64,000 bases of DNA from VFBF01 sp964530695 (GTDB lineage Bacteria; Pseudomonadota; Alphaproteobacteria; Caulobacterales; Aquidulcibacteraceae), in NCBI GenBank assembly GCA_964530695.1, contig CAZGYQ010000002.1, forward strand, positions 23,077-87,076, in the 5' to 3' direction. Positions 9,318 through 18,169 of the stretch are shown here, one piece after another. The notes beneath the pieces were generated by a model. It was not told where the DNA came from. It was given only the letters and a program-made list of their open reading frames with translations, and ran no database searches. Positions within the stretch are counted from its first letter, which is position 1. Each line of letters starts with the position of its first letter. The position numbers were made by a program, and so were the translations under genes.

Positions 9318-9767
9318 ATGCGGGTCGACGAAAAGGACTGGCGAATTCTCGAAGTCCTGCAAGAAAACGCGCGGATAACGAACAAGGCCTTGGCCACGCG
9401 TGTCGGGCTCTCCAATAGCGCTTGCCTCGAACGAGTGCGCAGGCTCGAACGGGTCGGCGCAATCAAGGGCTATCATGCGCGCCTCGCTCAAACTCTGGTT
9501 TCTGCGCCGTTTGAAGTGTGGGCCAACATCGTCTTGCTTGACCTTCCGCAATCCACGCAGGACGCGTTCCTGACACTGGTCGACAGTTCTGCGTATGTCG
9601 CGTTCGTGTTTCAGCTCACAGGCGCTTTCGACTGCGTACTCCATTTTGCAGCACGCGACGCAAAGGCATGGCGGCTCTTCTGCGCTGAGCTGGGTGCGAT
9701 CGGAATTGGTACTGAGCGTGTTACATTTGGCTTGGTCGTTAGCACCCACAAGCCACGTCGAATCTGA
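9318..9767 (+). CDS. Lrp/AsnC family transcriptional regulator
   Basis: A 149-aa regulator of normal length. The N-terminal winged HTH is clear (VDEKDWRILEVLQENARITN, then LATRVGLSNSACLERVRRLE). After a linker with IKGYHARL comes the alpha-beta ligand-binding (RAM) half. Such proteins sense amino acids or small metabolites and often act on adjacent genes. It lies between the GST gene and the conjugation operon and ends the catabolic cluster on the plus strand, so control of that cluster is plausible. The cognate effector is unknown. Confidence 0.88.
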   Translation: MRVDEKDWRILEVLQENARITNKALATRVGLSNSACLERVRRLERVGAIKGYHARLAQTLVSAPFEVWANIVLLDLPQSTQDAFLTLVDSSAYVAFVFQLTGAFDCVLHFAARDAKAWRLFCAELGAIGIGTERVTFGLVVSTHKPRRI

Positions 9768-9850
9768 CGATCTTACCGCCAAGCGCGTACCAAACATGTG
9801 TCAGTACGCAACAGAGCATTCCTCGCGGGGGACGTGTCCACCTGAAATCT

Positions 9851-9917
9851 GCCGAACAATATTCGGCTTCTCCGAATCTCAGACGGTGTTGGGGATTGCT
9901 CACCGCACAATGTGCGG
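9851..9917 (+). promoter_or_regulatory. Structured leader before traG with alternative hairpins
   Basis: GCCGAA (9851-9856) can pair with TTCGGC (9862-9867), while the overlapping ATTCGG (9861-9866) can pair with CCGAAT (9872-9877); the two folds exclude each other. A third perfect hairpin, CCGCAC-aat-GTGCGG, spans 9903-9917. All lie 45-110 bp before the traG ATG. This could be an attenuator or operator for the transfer operon; the function is inferred. Confidence 0.35.
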
Positions 9918-9961
9918 GGCACGATTTGCTGCCTCACGCTCCGGTTAGCTCCGGGGCCGTC

Positions 9962-11944
9962 ATGCGCTTGCGCTCGCAAATCATTGCCGTTGTCAGCGGT
10001 GCGCTTGTCGCCATCTGCGGCCTATTGATTGCGACACAGTGGGTGGCAAACGTCTTCGGCGAGCAAGCCGCCTTAGGATCTCCAGTCCTCTTCGTTGGCG
10101 GCGCGGCGATTTACCAGCCCTGGGCCGTGTTCAACTGGTCGACGGATTGGAGTGACGCGTATCCCAAGCCGTTCGCCGCCGCACACTTGACAATACTGGC
10201 AGGCTTCATCGCGGGCGTGCTGATCGTCGCCATTGGTGCGCGAAGAACACTCCAAGTTAGGCCGTCCGGCCAGGGTGCGTGGGCCTCGTTCGATGATCTC
10301 AAGACGGCCAGTCTGTTCGCGCCAAGCGGCTCGGTGCTCGGCAAGTTCGAGGGCGAGATCGTCGCCTTTGATGGACCGGAGCACCAGCTCTTAATCGGCG
10401 CGTCGCGGAGCGGCAAAGGCCGTGGGCACGTGGTGCCGACGCTGCTGGCGATGCAGCACTCGGCGCTTGTGATCGACGTGAAGGGCGAGCTCGCCGACGG
10501 CGATCCACGCCACGGTTTTCCTGGCACCGCTGGTTTCCGCGAAACGTTGGGGCCGGTGGTGCGTTTCCGGCCGACGCATGCCGACAGCATCCGCATCAAT
10601 CCACTGTTCGAGATTCCGCGTGGGCCCGACGAAGTTCGCGCAGCACAGAATCTGACCGACGTGCTGTTTGGAGCGCATGAAGAGCGCGCGACCAAGGATT
10701 TCTGGCAGCGCGGCGCATCCAATCTCGTAGCACCGGTCATTCTGCATGTGCTCTACGCCGAGCCGTTGGAGCGCAAGACGCTCGCGGTGGTGCGCGAGAA
10801 GCTGCGCAACATGGCGCAAACCGCCGAGGAGATGCGGCGTACGCTGCACCGCAAGAATCCAATTAGCGGAAATCCGGAAGTGCACCCCGAAGTGCTGCAC
10901 GCCGCCGAGAGCTTCCTGTCGGCTGAAGAGCGCATGCGCTCGGGCGTGCAGGCGACGGCGGAAAGCATGTTCGGCCTGTTCGCCGATCCGCTCATTGCCG
11001 CCAACACCGCGACATCGGACTTCCGCATCTCCGACCTCATGTGCGACGACAAACCGGTCACACTCTATCTGCAACCGCCATCCTCCGACGTGCAGAGGCT
11101 CATGCCGCTCCTGCGCCTCATCGTCGACATGACCGGCCGCACTCTGATGGAGAGCCAAACTGAGGTTAGCGGACGGCCCAAGAAGCACCGCTTGATCATG
11201 GTGCTTGACGAATTCCCAATGCTCGGCCGGATGGACTTCTTTGAGACGATGATGGGCGCGATGGCGGGCTACGGCATCAAAGCCTACCTCGTCTGCCAAT
11301 CGCCTAATCACATCGCGCGCGCCTATGGCCGCGACAACGTCATCATCGACAATTGCGGCATCGTCACTTCATTCTCGGCGACGGATGGGGAATCCGCCAA
11401 GCGCATCGCCGACATGGCCGGCGAAGTCTGGGAAGTGCGCGAGAGCGAGACGCAGAAGAAGCCAAGGCCCATTCTGGGCTGGGGGCAGGGCTCGACGACA
11501 TTACGTGAAGAGCGACGTCCGCTGCTGTTGCCAGCAGACGTGCGCGCTTTGCCGCGCGACGAGCAATTGATCTTCGTTTCGGGCTGCAAGCCCATCCGCG
11601 CCAAGAAAATTCGCTTCGATGAAGAGCGCATTTTCCGCGACCGCCTTCGGCCCGCGACAGGCGGCCGCGTCACGCTCACCACCGCGCATGATTGGACCGA
11701 CGTGGTCCCACTCGGCTTTCTCGAAGCGTCGGCCAAGCCATCGGGCAAGCGAAAGGCGCCGTCTGCGGGGCAGGGCGATCTCTTCGCGCAGCCAGGCCCC
11801 AAGCTCTCTGACCTGGCGCTCGCGGGCTTCCGCACGTCTGACGGCGCGCGCATGGCGCCGCCGCCAAATCCGCAGTCCAGCCCGCCGCCCGCGGCGTCGA
11901 TAGACGCAATGCCGGCGCGCAAACCACGCTGGACGGGAGTGTGA
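9962..11944 (+). CDS. traG: Conjugal transfer coupling protein TraG/VirD4
   Basis: Type IV coupling ATPase (660 aa) that brings the relaxase-DNA complex to the conjugation channel at the inner membrane. Two N-terminal membrane segments (about residues 5-28 and 72-92) precede the ATPase domain. Walker A is G146-A-S-R-S-G-K and Walker B is LIMVLDEFPML, followed by the coupling-protein hallmark DFFETMMGAMAGYGIKAYLV. The C-terminal 100 residues are Pro/Ala-rich. The frame is open to 9896, but the ATG at 9962 gives the usual membrane start. It heads the trb operon, 4 bases before the ribbon-helix-helix gene. The relaxase normally next to traG in this ICE type is not adjacent here. Confidence 0.93.
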   Translation: MRLRSQIIAVVSGALVAICGLLIATQWVANVFGEQAALGSPVLFVGGAAIYQPWAVFNWSTDWSDAYPKPFAAAHLTILAGFIAGVLIVAIGARRTLQVRPSGQGAWASFDDLKTASLFAPSGSVLGKFEGEIVAFDGPEHQLLIGASRSGKGRGHVVPTLLAMQHSALVIDVKGELADGDPRHGFPGTAGFRETLGPVVRFRPTHADSIRINPLFEIPRGPDEVRAAQNLTDVLFGAHEERATKDFWQRGASNLVAPVILHVLYAEPLERKTLAVVREKLRNMAQTAEEMRRTLHRKNPISGNPEVHPEVLHAAESFLSAEERMRSGVQATAESMFGLFADPLIAANTATSDFRISDLMCDDKPVTLYLQPPSSDVQRLMPLLRLIVDMTGRTLMESQTEVSGRPKKHRLIMVLDEFPMLGRMDFFETMMGAMAGYGIKAYLVCQSPNHIARAYGRDNVIIDNCGIVTSFSATDGESAKRIADMAGEVWEVRESETQKKPRPILGWGQGSTTLREERRPLLLPADVRALPRDEQLIFVSGCKPIRAKKIRFDEERIFRDRLRPATGGRVTLTTAHDWTDVVPLGFLEASAKPSGKRKAPSAGQGDLFAQPGPKLSDLALAGFRTSDGARMAPPPNPQSSPPPAASIDAMPARKPRWTGV

Positions 11945-11948
11945 TCGC

Positions 11949-12401
11949 ATGAATCTCACCGGCATCCGCACTTATCTCGAGCCCGATCTCGCGCGGGAAG
12001 TGTCGCGTGCGGCGCGCGCGCAGGGGCGATCGGAATCGAGCCTCATCGCCGAGGTGCTCCGCGCGCGTTTCGCGGCGGACTCTCCCGGCGCAGCCACTAC
12101 GTCAGCCGAGGCGCAGAAGCGTCAGCTCAACCGGCTGGAGACGCGCATCGACAAACTGCAACGGGACCAGTCGCTGATGAAGGAGAGCCTGTTCGTGTTC
12201 GTCCGCGTGTGGCTCGAACACAATCCGCCCATCGACGATGCGATCGTGGAGAGCATCGCCGCCAGCGCGGAAGCACGGTTCGAGCGTTTCCTAGACCTCG
12301 TTGCGCAAGGCTTGTCTCCCGGCCGCTCCATTGCCAATGGCGATGCCGCGATTGACGGCAATGGCCATGACGAGCGGACGGCGGCGGAGGTCACGTCGTG
12401 A
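11949..12401 (+). CDS. Ribbon-helix-helix (CopG-like) protein of the trb operon
   Basis: A 150-aa protein whose first 45 residues (GIRTYLEPDLAREVSRAARAQ, then SESSLIAEVLRARF) fit a ribbon-helix-helix DNA-binding fold. A coiled stretch (residues 55-75) and a helical tail follow. A CopG-type gene between traG and trbB is a recurrent feature of alphaproteobacterial trb-type ICEs, where it is thought to act in regulation or coupling. Its stop overlaps the GTG start of trbB (GTGA), so the genes are translationally coupled. Confidence 0.78.
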   Translation: MNLTGIRTYLEPDLAREVSRAARAQGRSESSLIAEVLRARFAADSPGAATTSAEAQKRQLNRLETRIDKLQRDQSLMKESLFVFVRVWLEHNPPIDDAIVESIAASAEARFERFLDLVAQGLSPGRSIANGDAAIDGNGHDERTAAEVTS

Positions 12402-13333
12402 CCGCCGCGCACGCTATCGGCCCATCGCGGCGCCGTTCGGCGCTGGTGCGCGCCTTGGGCGCGACGATCGCCGACGCGCTCGCCGCGCCGGACGTGGTTG
12501 AGGCGCTGGTCAACGCGGACGGTCAGGTTTGGCTCGACCGCGTCGGTGTCGGTCTAGTGCTGACCGAACACCGACTCAGCGCGCACGATCGCGAAACTGC
12601 CATCCGGCTGCTTGCTCATGAAGCCGGCGAGACGGTAGGTGAAGATCGTCCCGCTCTCGCGACCATCCTGCCGGATTCTGCGGCGCGCGTTCAGGCGCTC
12701 TTGCCGCCGCTGGTGGAAGCGCCGGTTCTCGCGATCCGTAAGCGACCGGCTTTCATCTACACCCTTGCTGATTATGTACGCGACGGCGTCGCCACGCCAG
12801 CGCAAGCCGGGATGCTGTCCGAGGCGGTTGCCGCGCAACGCAACATCGTTGTCGCGGGTGGCACGGGCTCTGGCAAGACAACCTTGCTCAACGCTTTGCT
12901 CGCGGAGCCGGCGTTTGCCGCATCGCGCGTGGTGATCCTCGAAGATACGGCGGAGTTGCAAACCGCCAGCGCCAACGCGGTGCAGCTTTTGACCAAGCGC
13001 ACCGATCCGCCTGTGGGCATGCGCGATCTCGTGCAGATGACATTGCGACTCCGACCTGACCGCATCGTGGTCGGTGAAGTGCGCGATGGCGCAGCCCTCG
13101 AAGTGCTCAAAGCCTGGAACACCGGCCATCCCGGCGGGCTCTTGACCTTGCACGCCAATTCCGCCGCCGACGCGCTCGCGCGTCTCGAAGATCTCTGCAT
13201 GGAGGCCGTGGCCGCGCCGCCCAAACGGCTGATCGCGTCGGCCGTCGATCTCATCGTCTTCATCGCACGCAACGGGGGCAAGCGCGCGATCCAGCACATC
13301 GTCAGCCCCAAGCATCAAGGAGAGGACCAATGA
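12398..13333 (+). CDS. trbB: P-type conjugative transfer ATPase TrbB (VirB11)
   Basis: Hexameric secretion ATPase of the VirB11/TrbB family (311 aa, normal). Walker A is GGTGSGKT at residues 154-161. The Asp-box EDTAELQ, the LRLRPDRIVVGEVRD region and the His-box GLLTLHAN follow, as in type II/IV secretion ATPases. It energises channel assembly at the cytoplasmic face. It begins with GTG overlapping the preceding gene and its own stop overlaps the trbC ATG by 4 bases. Confidence 0.95.
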   Translation: MTAAHAIGPSRRRSALVRALGATIADALAAPDVVEALVNADGQVWLDRVGVGLVLTEHRLSAHDRETAIRLLAHEAGETVGEDRPALATILPDSAARVQALLPPLVEAPVLAIRKRPAFIYTLADYVRDGVATPAQAGMLSEAVAAQRNIVVAGGTGSGKTTLLNALLAEPAFAASRVVILEDTAELQTASANAVQLLTKRTDPPVGMRDLVQMTLRLRPDRIVVGEVRDGAALEVLKAWNTGHPGGLLTLHANSAADALARLEDLCMEAVAAPPKRLIASAVDLIVFIARNGGKRAIQHIVSPKHQGEDQ

Positions 13334-13644
13334 AGAAGACCAATTTGGCGAACATCGCGGGCATCACGCTCGCGGCGCTTGCTTTCGCCGCGCCGGCTTA
13401 TGCGTCGGGCTCGGGCATGCCCTGGGAAGGGCCGCTGCAACAAATCCTGGATTCCATCACCGGCCCGGTCGCGCGCGCGGTCGGCGTTATCGCCATCGTC
13501 ATGGCGGGCTTCACCATCGCCTTCTCGGACGGCGGCTCTGGCGTGCGGAAGCTCGCATGGGCGGGCCTCGGATTGGCGTGCGTGTTCGCGGCAGCGACCT
13601 GGGGTCTTGAGCTGTTCGGCTTCGCCGGCGGCGCGGTTCTCTAA
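13330..13644 (+). CDS. trbC: TrbC/VirB2 pilin-type protein
   Basis: A 104-aa small hydrophobic protein with a signal sequence ending near AYAS and two long hydrophobic segments (about residues 45-65 and 78-100) with a short charged loop (SDGGSGVRK). This layout is that of TrbC/VirB2 conjugative pilin subunits, which are processed and sometimes cyclised. Overlap with trbB (ATGA) and position before trbD and trbE support the call. Confidence 0.9.
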   Translation: MKKTNLANIAGITLAALAFAAPAYASGSGMPWEGPLQQILDSITGPVARAVGVIAIVMAGFTIAFSDGGSGVRKLAWAGLGLACVFAAATWGLELFGFAGGAVL

Positions 13645-13656
13645 AGGTCAATCGCC

Positions 13657-13920
13657 ATGGACGATCTCCCAGAAGGTTATTCAGCGCCGCTGCGCACGTC
13701 GCTCACGCGTCCAATCCTGATGGGCGGTGTGCCGCGCGGGTTTGCGATTCTGAACGCAACGACCTGCGCTGCGATCGCGCTCGGCCTGCAGCAGCCGTTC
13801 ATTGGCATTCCGCTCTGGATTGTCTTGCAGGGTGCGGCCGCCTGGGCGGCCACGCGCGATCCTTGGTTCATGGACACATGGCGTCGTCATCTCGCCAAGC
13901 CTCATTACTTCACGGTGTAA
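13657..13920 (+). CDS. trbD: TrbD/VirB3 conjugal transfer protein
   Basis: An 87-aa inner-membrane protein of the VirB3 type: a short N-terminal part (GYSAPLRTSLTRPILMGGVP), two adjacent hydrophobic stretches (about residues 30-62), and a tail with DPWFMDTWRRHL. VirB3-like proteins bind the VirB4/TrbE ATPase. The stop lies 1 base before the trbE ATG. Confidence 0.9.
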   Translation: MDDLPEGYSAPLRTSLTRPILMGGVPRGFAILNATTCAAIALGLQQPFIGIPLWIVLQGAAAWAATRDPWFMDTWRRHLAKPHYFTV

Positions 13921-13921
13921 C

Positions 13922-16387
13922 ATGTTCGATCTTCGACCCTACAAGCAGGCCGGTGCGCGTCTCACGGATTATCTGCCGTGGGCAGGATTGATCGCGCCCG
14001 GAATTATCCTGAACAAAGACGGCGCGTTTCAGCGTTCGCTGGAATTTCGCGGGCCGGATTTGGACTCCTCAACGCCGTCCGAGCTGATGGGCGTTACTGC
14101 GCGCCTCAACAATGCGCTTCGTCGCTTCGGCTCCAATTGGTGCTTGCATGTGGAGGCGCGCCGCGCGTCCGCACCAGGATATCCCGACAGTGTTTGGCCC
14201 GACGCCGTCTCTTGGCTCATCGACGAAGAGCGCCGCCAAGTGTTCGAGACTGCCGGAGCTCGGTTCGAGAGCCGCTACTTTCTCACCTTCGCTTGGCTCC
14301 CGCCCGCGGAGCGCCAGGGCAAGCTGGAAAACGTTCTATTCGAAGGCGGCGAGCGGCCCGCGGGCGGCGTCGACTATAAACTTCACCTCGACAGCTTCAT
14401 CGAGCGTACCGATCAGCTCATGGCGCTCTTGGAGACCATGATGCCGCTGGCGCGCTGGCTCTCCGACGAAGAGACGCTGACCTATTTGCATGACTGCATC
14501 GCGGACCGGCCGCACCGGGTCGCCGTCCCGACAACGCCGTTTCATCTCGACGCGCTGCTACCCGATGCCGCCTTGATCGGAGGCCTGGCGCCCAAACTCG
14601 GCGCCAAGCATTTGCGCGTCATCTCTGTGCGCAGTTTCGTGACCGAAACCGAGCCGGGTTTGCTGGACGCGCTCAATCGCCTGCCGATCTCGTATCGCTG
14701 GGTGACGCGCTTTCTGCCGCTCGATCGAGAAGAAGCGCGTAAGGAACTGGAGAAGATCAGGAAGCGCTGGTTCTCGCAGCGCGTGGGTCTGGGCGCTATG
14801 CTGCGCGCGGCCTTGTTCAAAGACGAGCCGGTTCTGCACGACAATGCCGCCACCAATCATGCGGCGGACGCCGATGCGGCTTTGCAGGAATTGGGCGCCG
14901 ATGCGATCGGCGCCGGCTACGCGACACTCACGATCACCGTCGCGGGCGAAGACGAGAACGTCGCCGACGAGGCGGTCCGGCAAATCCAGCAAGTCGCGGA
15001 TGGCCTCGGTTTTGTAACACAGGTGGAAACGGTCAACGCCATTGAAGCTTGGCTCGGCTCGCTGCCGGGTTCGGCTTACGCGGACGTGCGCCGGCCGATC
15101 CTGCTGACGCCGTCACTGGCGCATTTGCTTCCGACGAGTGCGGTGTGGGCTGGGCCGGAGCGCAACGCGCATCTGGATGGCCCGCCGCTCATGCTGACCG
15201 CCACAGATGGTGCGACGCCGTTTCGGCTCGATCTCCACGCCGGCGATGTCGGGCACACGATGATCGTTGGCCCGACCGGCGCCGGTAAGTCGGTGCTGCT
15301 GGCGACGCTTGTCGCGCAGTGGCGGCGCTACGCGAACGCGCAGGTCTATCTGTTCGACAAGGGACGCTCCGCACGCGCCGCCATCCTCGGCATGGGCGGT
15401 GACTTCTTTGACCTTGGCGAAGATGGCGCACTGGGTTTGCAGCCGCTCGAACGCATCGATGATCCGAGCGAGCGGGCCTGGGCGCTCGACTGGATCGCCG
15501 GCTTGATCGCGGCGGCTAACGTCGCCGTGACGCCCGAGCTGCGTGCCGAATTGTGGCGCGCGCTCGAAATCCTTGGGGGACGCCCGCCAGAAGATCGCAC
15601 ACTCACATTATATATGGCGCTGGTGCAGGACGCTTCCGTCCGCGCCGCGCTCCAGCCCTTCACGCACGCCGGCCCGCACGGCCGTCTCCTTGATCACGAC
15701 AGCACCTCGCTCGGCTATGGCGCCGTGCAAGCCTTCGAAATGGACGACCTGATGCGCCGGCCGCAAGCCGCCGGTGCGGTGTTGTCGGCGCTCTTCCATG
15801 TGCTGGAGCGGCGCTTCGATGGCCGTCCGACTTTGCTCGTGCTCGATGAAGCCTGGCTCTTCCTGAAGGATTCCTTCTTCGCGGCGCAGGTGCAGGATTG
15901 GTTGAAGACGCTGCGCAAGAAGAATGTCGCCGTCGTCTTCGCCAGTCAGGAACTCGCCGACGTGGAGGCGAGCCCGATTGCATCCACCATCATCGAAGCC
16001 TGCCTAACGCGGATCTTCCTGCCCAATGACCGCGCCCGCGAGCCGCGTTCGCGCGCCTTCTATGAACGCCTCGGCTTGAACGGTCGCCAGATCATGCTGA
16101 TAGCCAACGCAACGCCGAAGCGGGACTATTATCTCGTCGCCCGCGATGGCTGCCGGCTGTTCGAACTCGGTCTTGGCCCCGCGACGCTCGCCTTCGTGGG
16201 CGCTTCGCGGCCGGAAGATCATGCGCTGATGGATCGCGTGCTCGGGGACGTTGGCGAGCAAAGCTTTGCGGCTGCCTGGTTGGAAGCGCGCGGTCTTCGC
16301 GACGCAGCCCGCGCGGTTAGGCGCTTCGAGTCTCAGGCCAATCCGCGATCCATGACAGCGTCGGCCGAATTGGTCGCCGCAGAATAG
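13922..16387 (+). CDS. trbE: TrbE/VirB4 conjugal transfer ATPase
   Basis: The large T4SS ATPase (821 aa). Walker A is G450-PTGAGKS and Walker B is TLLVLDEAWLFL, followed by the VirB4 motifs LRKKNVAVVFASQEL and ACLTRIFLPN. The N-terminal CagE/TrbE/VirB domain begins with LRPYKQAGARLTDYLPWAGL. The frame is open from 13802 inside trbD, but the ATG at 13922 immediately after the trbD stop matches the family N-terminus. It powers pilus biogenesis and substrate transfer. Confidence 0.95.
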   Translation: MFDLRPYKQAGARLTDYLPWAGLIAPGIILNKDGAFQRSLEFRGPDLDSSTPSELMGVTARLNNALRRFGSNWCLHVEARRASAPGYPDSVWPDAVSWLIDEERRQVFETAGARFESRYFLTFAWLPPAERQGKLENVLFEGGERPAGGVDYKLHLDSFIERTDQLMALLETMMPLARWLSDEETLTYLHDCIADRPHRVAVPTTPFHLDALLPDAALIGGLAPKLGAKHLRVISVRSFVTETEPGLLDALNRLPISYRWVTRFLPLDREEARKELEKIRKRWFSQRVGLGAMLRAALFKDEPVLHDNAATNHAADADAALQELGADAIGAGYATLTITVAGEDENVADEAVRQIQQVADGLGFVTQVETVNAIEAWLGSLPGSAYADVRRPILLTPSLAHLLPTSAVWAGPERNAHLDGPPLMLTATDGATPFRLDLHAGDVGHTMIVGPTGAGKSVLLATLVAQWRRYANAQVYLFDKGRSARAAILGMGGDFFDLGEDGALGLQPLERIDDPSERAWALDWIAGLIAAANVAVTPELRAELWRALEILGGRPPEDRTLTLYMALVQDASVRAALQPFTHAGPHGRLLDHDSTSLGYGAVQAFEMDDLMRRPQAAGAVLSALFHVLERRFDGRPTLLVLDEAWLFLKDSFFAAQVQDWLKTLRKKNVAVVFASQELADVEASPIASTIIEACLTRIFLPNDRAREPRSRAFYERLGLNGRQIMLIANATPKRDYYLVARDGCRLFELGLGPATLAFVGASRPEDHALMDRVLGDVGEQSFAAAWLEARGLRDAARAVRRFESQANPRSMTASAELVAAE

Positions 16388-16397
16388 GGGAGACACT

Positions 16398-17111
16398 ATG
16401 TACCGAGCAGTTTCGAAACTCATGACGACCGCTGCGATCGCGGCCATGCTGATCGCGACGCCTGCCAGCGCGCAGCGCATAGTTTATGACCCGACCAATT
16501 ACGCGCAGAACCTTCTCTCTGCGACGCGGGCGCTCGAACAGATCCGCAATCAGATTCGTCAGATTGATCAAGCCACGGCGATGCTGCGGCAGAACCCACT
16601 GCAGCTATCGCCAGAGCTGTCGCAATCAATTTCCGAGGCGCGCGCGCTGTTCGACGCGGCGCAAGGCTTGGCATTCGAGGCGGGACGTGTCGGGGAAGAT
16701 ATCCGAACGCTCTATCCCGATACCTGGGAGACTTTCGAGCTCGACGACGTGTTGGCCCAGTCGGATCAATGGCTGGCGCAAAGCCGCGCCAGTGTCGAAC
16801 GCGCGATGGAGGCTGAAGCTCGCGCGGTGCAAGCCATCGAGCGGACCCAAGGCCGCATCGATCGCGCGCTCGCGTCCTCTTCTGACGCGGAAGGGCAGAC
16901 GGGCGCGATCCAAGCGGGCAATCAATTGCTCGGCATTCAGGCCTCGCAGCTGGCGGAAATCCAGTCGCTGCTCGTCGCGCAAGGTCGCGCGATGCAAACC
17001 GAACGCATGGAGCGTATCGCGCGCGAAGAGCGCGCCCGCGAAGTGCAGCGCCGCGCCTTCCCGACGCAAAGCACGGCGCCCGCGCCGGCGCGCTCGGCTT
17101 TCGAGGACTAG
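16398..17111 (+). CDS. trbJ: TrbJ/VirB5-like conjugal transfer protein
   Basis: A 237-aa secreted protein: signal peptide (cleavage near ASA-QR), then long helical, coiled-coil-forming regions rich in Gln and Arg, including DPTNYAQNLLSATRALEQI, the usual TrbJ opening. VirB5-type proteins sit at the pilus tip or periplasm. Only 5 bases separate it from trbL, so the small entry-exclusion lipoprotein gene trbK found here in RP4-like systems is absent. Confidence 0.9.
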   Translation: MYRAVSKLMTTAAIAAMLIATPASAQRIVYDPTNYAQNLLSATRALEQIRNQIRQIDQATAMLRQNPLQLSPELSQSISEARALFDAAQGLAFEAGRVGEDIRTLYPDTWETFELDDVLAQSDQWLAQSRASVERAMEAEARAVQAIERTQGRIDRALASSSDAEGQTGAIQAGNQLLGIQASQLAEIQSLLVAQGRAMQTERMERIAREERAREVQRRAFPTQSTAPAPARSAFED

Positions 17112-17116
17112 CGGCG

Positions 17117-18169
17117 ATGGACACCTCCAGCGTCAATTCGTTCCTGAGCCAGTTTCTGGCCGTCGCCGATTCGGGCTTCGGTCTGATTCAGGGCGACGTG
17201 AACTTCGTGCTCAATGCGCTGATCGTCATCTCGATCGCGCTGACGGGCGCGCAATGGGCGCTGGGCCACGACAATCCCGTCGCCCCGATGTTCAGAAAAG
17301 TGCTGTTCATCGGCTTCTTCGCCTTCCTCGTGAACAACTGGGACATGCTCTCGACCGTCATCCATCGGTCGGGCGCTATGCTTGGCCTCCAAGCCGGCGG
17401 CGGTTCGCTCTCGATGGCGGACCTGCATAATCCAGGACGCATCGGCGGCATCGGCATTGAGCTCTTCGGCCGCACGGTTGCGCTGGCCGAAGGCATGAAC
17501 CTGCTGTTCGATTTCATATCTTTGGTGACGATCTTCTTGGCCGGCGTGTTCGTGATGCTGGGTTTCTTCGTTCTCGCCTTGCAGATTTTCGTCGCGTTGA
17601 TCGCGTTCAAACTCGGCTCACTTGCAGCCTTCGTGGCGCTGCCCTGGGGCGTGTTCAACGGCACCGCTTGGGTCGCGGAGCGCCCCCTGGGTTGGGTTGC
17701 GGGCTCGGCGGTGCGGCTCTTCGTGCTGGCGCTCATCGCCTCGGTGTCGATCACGTTTGTTGGCACGCTGCCAACGACGCTGGTGCTCGATGATGGCGGC
17801 GCGCTCAACGTGCTGCTGTTTGGGCTCACCGTTCTGGCGCTTGCGTGGTTCGGCCCGTCGCTGGCAAGCGAAGTGGTGCAAGGCCAACCGAACCTCTCTG
17901 GCTCGGATGCTATCCGCACCGGCGTCGGCGCAGGTTTCTCTACAGTGGGCGCAGGCTTCATCGCCGCTCAAGGCGCCAAGGCCGCCTGGAATGCGGGCGG
18001 CGCGCTGATGGGCGGCGCCGGGCGCTTCATTGCCGGCAAGCGGCCGGGCCCGCGTGGCGGCGGCGGATCGGGCGGCGGCGGCTCCGGCGGCCAGCGCGCG
18101 ATCAATTACGCGGCCATGCAGCCGCGTCCGTCTCAAACCAATCCGAATTCCAATGGGGGCAAATCATGA
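17117..18169 (+). CDS. trbL: TrbL/VirB6 inner-membrane channel protein
   Basis: A 350-aa polytopic membrane protein with about six hydrophobic segments between residues 30 and 260, as in TrbL/VirB6, the inner-membrane channel component. The C-terminal 60 residues are Gly-rich and disordered. It is short compared with RP4 TrbL, mainly in the tail. Its stop overlaps the trbF ATG by 4 bases. Confidence 0.92.
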   Translation: MDTSSVNSFLSQFLAVADSGFGLIQGDVNFVLNALIVISIALTGAQWALGHDNPVAPMFRKVLFIGFFAFLVNNWDMLSTVIHRSGAMLGLQAGGGSLSMADLHNPGRIGGIGIELFGRTVALAEGMNLLFDFISLVTIFLAGVFVMLGFFVLALQIFVALIAFKLGSLAAFVALPWGVFNGTAWVAERPLGWVAGSAVRLFVLALIASVSITFVGTLPTTLVLDDGGALNVLLFGLTVLALAWFGPSLASEVVQGQPNLSGSDAIRTGVGAGFSTVGAGFIAAQGAKAAWNAGGALMGGAGRFIAGKRPGPRGGGGSGGGGSGGQRAINYAAMQPRPSQTNPNSNGGKS

